DNA of 64,000 bases from JAOUEA01 sp963810945. GTDB lineage: Bacteria > Actinomycetota > UBA4738 > HRBIN12. How positions within the stretch are numbered: the first letter of the stretch is position 1; each line of letters starts with the position of its first letter. Positions 58,355-64,000 of the stretch are shown piece after piece. Location: NCBI GenBank assembly GCA_963810945.1, contig CAWEPI010000004.1:930001-994000 (forward strand). The letters are read 5' to 3'. The notes beneath the pieces were generated by a model. The model was not told where the DNA came from and did not search any database. It worked only from the letters and a program-made list of their open reading frames with translations. A program made the translations under genes and the position numbers.

Positions 58355-61079
58355 GTGGGTTCTGACCGCCGACGCGAACTGGAGACCGCCGTCCGAGAGG
58401 CGCAATCAGACCTCGTGAGCGCGCGTGCCGAACTGACCGAGATGACCACGGTGACGCAGTCGTTGCGCGCCCGGATCGAGGAGCTCGAGACCGAACTCGC
58501 CCAGCAGCGGGTCGGGCTCGCCGCGATGGATCTCACGCAGGTCGAGGAACCGCTCCTCGCTCTCGACGCCCAGCTGCGAGAGGCCGTCGAGGCCCAACAG
58601 CGCATCGCGCATCGCGTCGCGGAGCTCGAGGCGCGCAGGGCACCCCGGGCGAGCGGGGACGACGACGCGGACCCGCTCGACCAGGTGCGCGAGCTCACCG
58701 AGCGCATCCAGGTCCTGCAGATCCAGCTGGAGGCCGCGAGGACCCACGAGGACGAGCTCACCACCGAGGCCGTATACGCCCACGGGCTCGTCACAGACCT
58801 CGGCGAGCGCCTGGCGGAGCTCGGGGATGCCGCCGACCGCGCCGAGGCGCTCCAGGCCACCCTCGCCGAGACCCAGGCGGCCCTGGAAGGTGCCGCCACC
58901 GCCCGTGACGAGGCCGAGGCCCGCGTCGAGACGCTGGAACAACGGGTGGCGGCGCTGACCGTGGAGTCCGAGACCGCGCGGATGGCGCTCGATGATGCCA
59001 CGGCCGGTCTGAGCGAGGCGCGCGAGAAGATCCGCGACCTCGACGAGCTCTTGGCGGTCACCACGTTGGAGCGCGATGGCGCTCGCTCGGAATTGATGCG
59101 CCTGATGGAAGACCAACAGGCGCAGACGTCGAAGATCGCGACCCTCGAGCTCGAGATCGAGCGTGTGAGCGCCGAGACCGCGGTCGCGATCGACCAAGCC
59201 AGGGCCGAGACGACGCGCGCCGAGGTGGAGCTCGAGGAGACGGGAGAGCTGCTCCAGGCCGAGCTCGCAGGCGTTCGGGCGCACGTCGACGAGATGACGA
59301 ACGAGCGTGACGGGCTGATCGCGAGGGCCGCCGAGCTCGAGGCCGTGGTCGAGACCGACAGGAGCGAGCTCGCCCAGATGCTCGAGGACCTCGACGCCGC
59401 AACCGCACACGCGGCCGAGATCGACCGGGCGCGCGAGGATGCCGAAGCGGCCGCCGTGGCCGCCGCCGAACGCCTCACCGAGGCGGAGACGCGCGCGGCC
59501 GAGGCCGTCGAGGGCATCGCCGCCGCGGAGGCGGGAGCCGCCGAGGCCGCGCAGCGACTCGCGGAGGCCGAGCAGGCCGCGGCCGAGTCCGCAGGCGCGG
59601 CCGCTGAAGCGGCCGAGACGATCGCGACGCTCGAGGCCCGCGCCGCCGAGGCCGAGGCGCGCACGTCCGGGGTCACCGACGATCTGCAAGTCGCCCACGC
59701 GCAGATCGCGGAGTTGCAGACGCAGGTCGAGGGGCTCACGCTCGCCCACGCCGAGGCGGAGACGCGCGCGGCCGAGGCCGTCGAGGGCATCGCCGCCGCG
59801 GAGGCGGGAGCCGCCGAGGCCGCGCAGCGACTCGCGGAGGCCGAGCAGGCCGCGGCCGAGTCCGCAGGCGCAGCCGCTGAAGCGGCCGAGACGATCGCGA
59901 CGCTCGAGGCCCGCGCCGCCGAGGCCGAGGCCGCTCGCGGCCGCGCGGACGAGCTCGCCACGGCGCACGACGACGCCGCGCGGCGGATCGCTGAGCTCGA
60001 GCACCAGCTCGCCGAGGCAGCCGCGCAGGGCGAGGCCCTCGCCCCCGCCCACGCGGAAGCCGAAGAGCGTGTCCTGCTGGCCGAGGAGGCGCTGCGCGCC
60101 GCCGAGGCACGCTTCGCCGAAGCCGAACAACGCGCCCACGACATGGAGCGCCGTCTGGATGAGACCGAGCGGCACGCCCACGAGGCCGAGGCACGCCTCG
60201 GCGAGACCCAGAACCTGATCGAAGCCGCCGAGGCGCGAGCGACCACCGCCGGCGCCGAGCTCGACGAGGCCCGCCGGATCGCCGAGCAGACCCAAGAGGC
60301 TCTCCTCACGGCCCAGACCGAGACGGAGGAGGCGCGGCGCCGGGTCGCCGAGCTCGAGGCGCTGCCGACACCCGACCCGATGGAGTCCCCCACGGCCACG
60401 GATGCCGACGCCTCGGCCGAGCTTGACGAGGCGCGGGCCCGGATCGAGGAGCTCGAGCAGTCCCTCGCCGCCGCCTCATCGCTCGCACCGGCCACGTCGA
60501 ATGGATCGGCGCCCGCCGGCGAAGGCCGGGACGCCGAGCTCGAGGCGATGGTCGCAGAACTGGAGGAGAGCCTCGAGCAAACCGAGGTCAGGGCGCGGCG
60601 GGCCTACGCTGCCGCCGAGTCCGCCGAGGCCGCCCTGCGCTTCGCGAAGGAGCGCGGCGAGGTGATCGTGACGGACCCGGCCATGGAGCAGGAGGTCACC
60701 CGTCTCCGCGCGCAGGTGGCCGAGCTGATGAAGAAGCTCGGCGACGCGGAGCAGGGGCAGCGCCGTGCCCAGGCCGACGCGACCGCGTTGCGCGCCGGCG
60801 TGGACCCGGACGCGCTCACGGATCCGTTGGGCAACGAGCCGCCCTTCCCGGTGTCGGAAGGAGCTGGAGCCGCGGACGGGAGAGGTCGCGCCCTATGAGG
60901 CGGAGGTTGACCCGATCCCCGACTCCGCCGCGGACGAGATCGCGCCCACATCCGAGGACGCCCCGGCGTCCGATGCCGAACCCACGGTCGAGGATCCGGG
61001 TGGGTTGCGCAGGCGGCTCGCCCTCGCGGCCCTCAGCAAGAAGGGCCGCGCCCCGAAGGACGTCGAAGACTGGCGCTGA
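58355..61079 (+). CDS. large coiled-coil protein, paralogue of the preceding gene; frameshift near C-terminus
   Basis: The first frame runs 847 residues from GTG 58355 (GGGAGATGGG upstream) to 60898, nearly all coiled coil. Its first 180 residues are clearly paralogous to the upstream protein (ELTERIQVLQIQLEAARTHE versus ELAERVQSLELQLDAARTRE). A 181-bp internal duplication lies at 59478-59931. Near 60854-60861 (GTGTCGGAAGG) sense seems to pass one base on into RKELEPRTGEVAPYEAEVDP, an acidic tail ending ALSKKGRAPKDVEDWR at 61079; the in-frame ending AGAADGRGRAL looks accidental. There is no Doc domain, TM helix or ATPase motif, so SMC-type function is unlikely. A cytoskeletal or scaffold role is a guess. 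Confidence 0.75.
59478..59658 (+). repeat. 181-bp direct repeat, copy A, within coiled-coil 2
   Basis: Matches 59751-59931 at 180 of 181 positions (G at 59599 versus A at 59872). The offset is 273 bp, that is 91 codons, so the reading frame and heptads (91 = 13 x 7) are preserved. Confidence 0.95.
59751..59931 (+). repeat. 181-bp direct repeat, copy B, within coiled-coil 2
   Basis: Second copy of the in-frame duplication described for 59478-59658; the two are separated by 92 bp. Confidence 0.95.
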
Positions 61080-61091
61080 GCGCCGCGCGCC

Positions 61092-62625
61092 TCAGCGGGC
61101 ATATTCCGTCGCCCGCGTCTCGCGGACGACGGTGATCTTGATCTGACCGGGGTACTGGAGCTCCTCCTCCACCTGCTTCGCGATGTCCCTGGCGATGACC
61201 TGCGCCTGCATGTCGTCCACGTCCTCGGGCTCGACCATCACGCGGACCTCACGGCCGGCCTGCATCGCGAACGTCTTGGCCACGCCCGGATGCGCGGTGC
61301 AGATCTCCTCCAGCCGCTCCAGACGCTTCACGTAGGTCTCGAGCGACTCCCGACGCGCGCCCGGACGCCCACCGCTCATGCCGTCGGCGATCTGGGCGAG
61401 GACCGCGTGGATGGAGTGCTGTTCGACCTCGCCGTGATGAGACTCGATGCAGTGGACCACCTCGGGGTCCTCCTTCATCCTGCGAGCGATCTCCGCCCCG
61501 ATGATGGCGTGGGAGCCCTCGACCTCGTGCGTCACCGCCTTACCGATGTCGTGGAGGAAGGCGCCGCGCTTCGCGATGGCCGGCTCGACACCGATCTCCG
61601 CCGCCAGCGCGGCCGCGATGAAGGCGGACTCCACCAGGTGCTTCAGGACGTTCTGCCCGTACGAGGTGCGGAACTGGAGCCGCCCCAGCAACTTGATCAT
61701 CTCGGGATGGATGTCCGTGATCCCCACCTCGGCGACGGCGTCCTCGCCGGCCCGCCGGATCTGCTCCTCCAGCTCCCGCTGCGAGCGCTCATGGATCTCC
61801 TCGATCCTGGCCGGATGGATCCGGCCGTCGGCCACCAGCTTCTCGAGCGTCATCCGCGCGGCCTCCCGCCGCACCGGGTCGAAGCACGAGAGCACCACCG
61901 CCTCCGGCGTGTCGTCGATGATCAGGTTGACGCCGGTCGCCGCCTCGAACGCGCGGATGTTGCGACCTTCGCGTCCGATGATCCGCCCCTTCATATCTTC
62001 GGAGGGCAACGCGAAGACGCTCACGGTCGACTCCGCGGTCTGCTCCGACGCGACGCGTTGGATCGCGATCGTCACGATCTTCCGGGCCCGCTCCTCGCCC
62101 TCTTCCCGCGCCCGTTGCTCGATCTCGCGGACCTGGCTCATGGCCGCCCGCTTGGCGTCGTCGACCACCTGGGCCACCAGCTGCTCGCGGGCCTCGCCGG
62201 ACGTGAGCCCCGCGATCTTCTCCAGCTGCGCTCGATGCAGTTCCGTCGCCTTCTCCAGTTGCGAACGGACGTACGTCAGCTTCTCCTCGCGCTCGTCCAA
62301 GTTCCGTGGACCGGGCGTCGACCTGAGCCGACTTCTGCTTCTGTTCGGCCTCCGCCTCGGTGATCCTCCTCTCGAGCCGCATCACCTCATCGCGCCGGGA
62401 CCTGACATCCTCATCGAGATCGCGGCGCATCCCCGCGATCTCCTCCTTGGCCTCCTGCAGGGCCCGCTTCGATGCCGCGTCAGCCTCACGCTCCGCCTCG
62501 AACATCCGCTTCTCGGCCTGGGCCTCGATGCTCTGCGCGTTCGACGCGGCGACCGTCTTGCGATAGAGGAACCCTCCGACGGCGCCGACCACCAGGCAAC
62601 CGATCCCGACCAACACGTAGACCAT
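61092..62625 (-). CDS. rny: ribonuclease Y, one-base frameshift in the coiled coil
   Basis: Membrane-anchored endoribonuclease that initiates mRNA decay. The N-terminal frame from ATG 62625 has the transmembrane helix YVLVGIGCLVVGAVGGFLY and coiled coil to KSAQVDARSTEL. Near 62299-62305 sense continues one base on, as LDEREEKLTYVRSQLEKATE. That frame carries the KH domain (MKGRIIGREGRNIRAFEAAT), the HD metal site (KRGAFLHDIGKAVTHEVEGS) and the family end QYPGQIKITVVRETRATEYA. The joined length of about 510 residues is normal. One extra base; a sequence error is likely. Confidence 0.9.
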
Positions 62626-62876
62626 GGCGCCTCCCAGGACGTGTGTGCGTTCCAGGAGAGGACCCTTCCGGTCCGTTCGTTCAGCGGCGGGGGGACGACG
62701 GCATCACGGGGCGCACCGACATCGTCGGGCTGGTTCCCGGATGATCCTTGTGATCTCGCGTGCTCGGGGTTCGGTCACGTGGCTGGTCGTCTCGTCGATG
62801 ATCGTGCGTTCGGAATCGTTCCTCTCGTGTCCACGATGCTACGTGGGGCCCCGTCCGGAGACAAGACCACATGGGT
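62626..62876. other. 251-bp intergenic region between recX and rny
   Basis: No convincing gene in any frame. It must hold the recA-recX downstream signals and the rny promoter; I cannot pick out a clear -10/-35 pair. Confidence 0.4.
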
Positions 62877-63386
62877 CTACTCTTCGGCTGCCTCGACGCG
62901 CAACGCCCGCCGCGCCGCACTCCGGGCGATCTCGGGGCTGTACCCGCGGCGCATCAGGAGCGAAGAAAGTCGGTGGAAGGCCTTCACCGGGTCCACCGCC
63001 GTGAGTCGCGATGCCCGCGATGCCGCCAGGGCGGCGGCTCGCTCTTCCTCCGACTCGCGCGCTTCCGCCACCACAGACGTGACCACCGCGGGGGAGATCC
63101 CCTTCCCGAGCAGTTCGCTCGTCACGGATCTGCCCCCGGAGCGCTTCACTCCGAAGCGATGGTCGGCCAGCTGGCGTGCGAAGGCCTCGTCGTCGATCAG
63201 ACCGACCCGCTCCAGGCGGAGGAGCACGTCACCCACCTCGGACGACTCGAAACCGGCCGCCCGCAGACGCGTCTCGAGCTCCCGGCGACTACGCGCCCGT
63301 ACCGCCAGGAGCCCGAGCGCGCGTTCGTGACACGTCTTCGGGTTCTTCACCCGACGGGTGCGCCCCGCGGAGGCTCCTCCCTCCAC
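62877..63386 (-). CDS. recX: regulatory protein RecX
   Basis: Inhibitor or modulator of RecA filaments. The 169-residue protein consists of three-helix RecX repeats: ERALGLLAVRARSRRELETR, LLRLERVGLIDDEAFARQLA, GGRSVTSELLGKGISPAVVT, LMRRGYSPEIARSAARRAL. GTG start 8 bp after the recA stop, the usual recA-recX operon. Confidence 0.94.
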   Translation of the reverse strand: MEGGASAGRTRRVKNPKTCHERALGLLAVRARSRRELETRLRAAGFESSEVGDVLLRLERVGLIDDEAFARQLADHRFGVKRSGGRSVTSELLGKGISPAVVTSVVAEARESEEERAAALAASRASRLTAVDPVKAFHRLSSLLMRRGYSPEIARSAARRALRVEAAEE

Positions 63387-63394
63387 GCCGTCCC

Positions 63395-64000
63395 CTATGC
63401 GTCCGCCTTGGCGGTCTTCGCCTTGGTCTCGACGGCAGGCTTCTCCTCATCGGCGAGGATGAGGTCCGGGACGATCTCGACGGGGGTCTCCTCACCTTCC
63501 TCACCGAAGCTGGTGAGGCCGACCGCTTCGCGGATCTTCCGCTCGATCTCGTCGCGGACATCGATGTGCTCCGCCAGGAAGGCGCGCGCGTTCTCCCGAC
63601 CCTGCCCCAGCTGCTCTCCTTCGTACGTGAACCAGGCGCCGGATTTCTTGATGATCTCGAGGTCCACACCCACGTCGATCAGGGAGCCTTCCTTGGAGAT
63701 GCCCTTGCCGTACATGATGTCGAACTCACACTGCCGGAACGGAGGGGCGACCTTGTTCTTCACCACCTTCACCCGGGTCCGGGAGCCCACGACCTCGGTG
63801 CCGTCCTTGAGGTTCTCGATCTTGCGCACGTCCAGACGCACGGAGGAGTAGAACTTCAGGGCACGCCCGCCCGGTGTGGTCTCCGGAGAGCCGAACATCA
63901 CCCCGATCTTCTCCCGGAGCTGGTTGATGAACAGGGCCGTGGTGTCGAACTTGGAGAGGGAGCCCGAGAGCTTCCGCATCGCCTGCGACATCAGGCGGGC
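63395..64000 (-). CDS. recA: recombinase RecA, C-terminal part (5' end beyond window)
   Basis: The visible 201 codons cover the RecA core end and C-terminal domain: RLMSQAMRKLSGSLSKFDTT, FINQLREKIGVMFGSPETTP (loop L2 region), GGRALKFYSSVRLDVRKIEN, KVVKNKVAPPFRQCEFDIMY and an acidic/alanine-rich tail. Walker A lies outside the window. RecA drives homologous recombination and LexA self-cleavage, so the window contains both ends of the SOS switch. Confidence 0.98.
   Translation of the reverse strand, partial: ARLMSQAMRKLSGSLSKFDTTALFINQLREKIGVMFGSPETTPGGRALKFYSSVRLDVRKIENLKDGTEVVGSRTRVKVVKNKVAPPFRQCEFDIMYGKGISKEGSLIDVGVDLEIIKKSGAWFTYEGEQLGQGRENARAFLAEHIDVRDEIERKIREAVGLTSFGEEGEETPVEIVPDLILADEEKPAVETKAKTAKADA

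Noticed and set aside
58318..60495. 725-residue Ser/Ala-rich open frame on the minus strand
   Set aside because: It mirrors the Ala/Glu/Arg-rich coiled-coil gene; low complexity and lack of stops are a by-product of GC-rich codon usage.
58355..61079. SMC-like ATPase identity for the second coiled-coil protein
   Set aside because: No Walker A, signature or hinge domain is present in either frame.

Overview
This is a GC-rich stretch of about 64 kb that reads as the chromosome of an actinobacterium. Two gene orders support this. The left end carries thrS, an HIT-family protein, a pgsA-like gene, a phosphatidylinositol-mannoside acyltransferase and a pimA-like glycosyltransferase, then pdxS-pdxT-yebC, as in mycobacteria. 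The right end carries lexA, nrdR, nrdJ, hflX, dapF, miaA, miaB, recX and recA, as in Streptomyces. GTG and TTG starts and 4-base GTGA/ATGA overlaps are common. I cannot place it below phylum level; a metagenome-derived or poorly studied lineage is likely.

Layout. 1-7.4 kb: minus-strand operons for pyridoxal-phosphate synthesis (pdxS-pdxT-yebC), a DUF3048 lipoprotein, and pgsA/patA/pimA/lemA/htpX. 7.5-19 kb: an EF-G-like GTPase, DUF423, HIT, thrS, a MacB/FtsX-type ABC exporter, an alpha/beta hydrolase, tRNA-Val(CAC) and an N-acyl-D-amino-acid deacylase. 19-24.4 kb: small lineage-specific genes, a frameshifted Asp-box (sialidase-like) secreted protein, a DHFR/RibD-like protein and a flavodoxin. 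24.7-35.7 kb: a 10.9-kb integrated element in tRNA-Val(GAC), bounded by a 39-bp perfect direct repeat, with a tyrosine integrase, a compact DUF3631 ATPase/SWIM operon, a terminase-small-subunit-like gene, an HK97-type capsid gene, a secreted RTX-repeat protein, an ECF sigma pair, a TMEM175-type channel and an AlpA-like regulator. No large terminase, portal or tail gene is present, so it resembles a phage satellite or a remnant. 35.7-42.4 kb: SGNH hydrolase, tRNA-Cys, an arsR-SRPBCC pair, a cyclase/STAND ATPase/TPR regulator, tRNA-Gly, dut and two VOC proteins. 42.5-49 kb: B12-dependent ribonucleotide reductase with its repressor nrdR and NrdR boxes, lexA with a divergent LysM gene and three SOS boxes, an RTX protein and an SIS-domain protein. 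49-56.6 kb: hflX-dapD-dapC-dapE-dapF-miaA-miaB, a tightly coupled run covering the succinylase branch of meso-diaminopimelate synthesis and tRNA A37 modification. 56.7-61.1 kb: two paralogous coiled-coil proteins, the first ending in a Doc/Fic-like domain with a changed active site. 61-64 kb: rny, recX and the 3' part of recA.

The most novel-looking unit is the paralogous coiled-coil pair with its Doc-like tail. The integrated element is the other, because of its gene set and because it duplicates the 5' rather than the 3' half of its target tRNA.

Caution: at least ten single-base frameshifts interrupt recognisable genes (sialidase-like, terminase-like, anti-sigma-like, ECF sigma, membrane protein twice, dut, nrdR, coiled-coil 2, rny). 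Nine look like one extra base. Because dut, nrdR and rny are among them, many are probably consensus errors rather than true pseudogenes.
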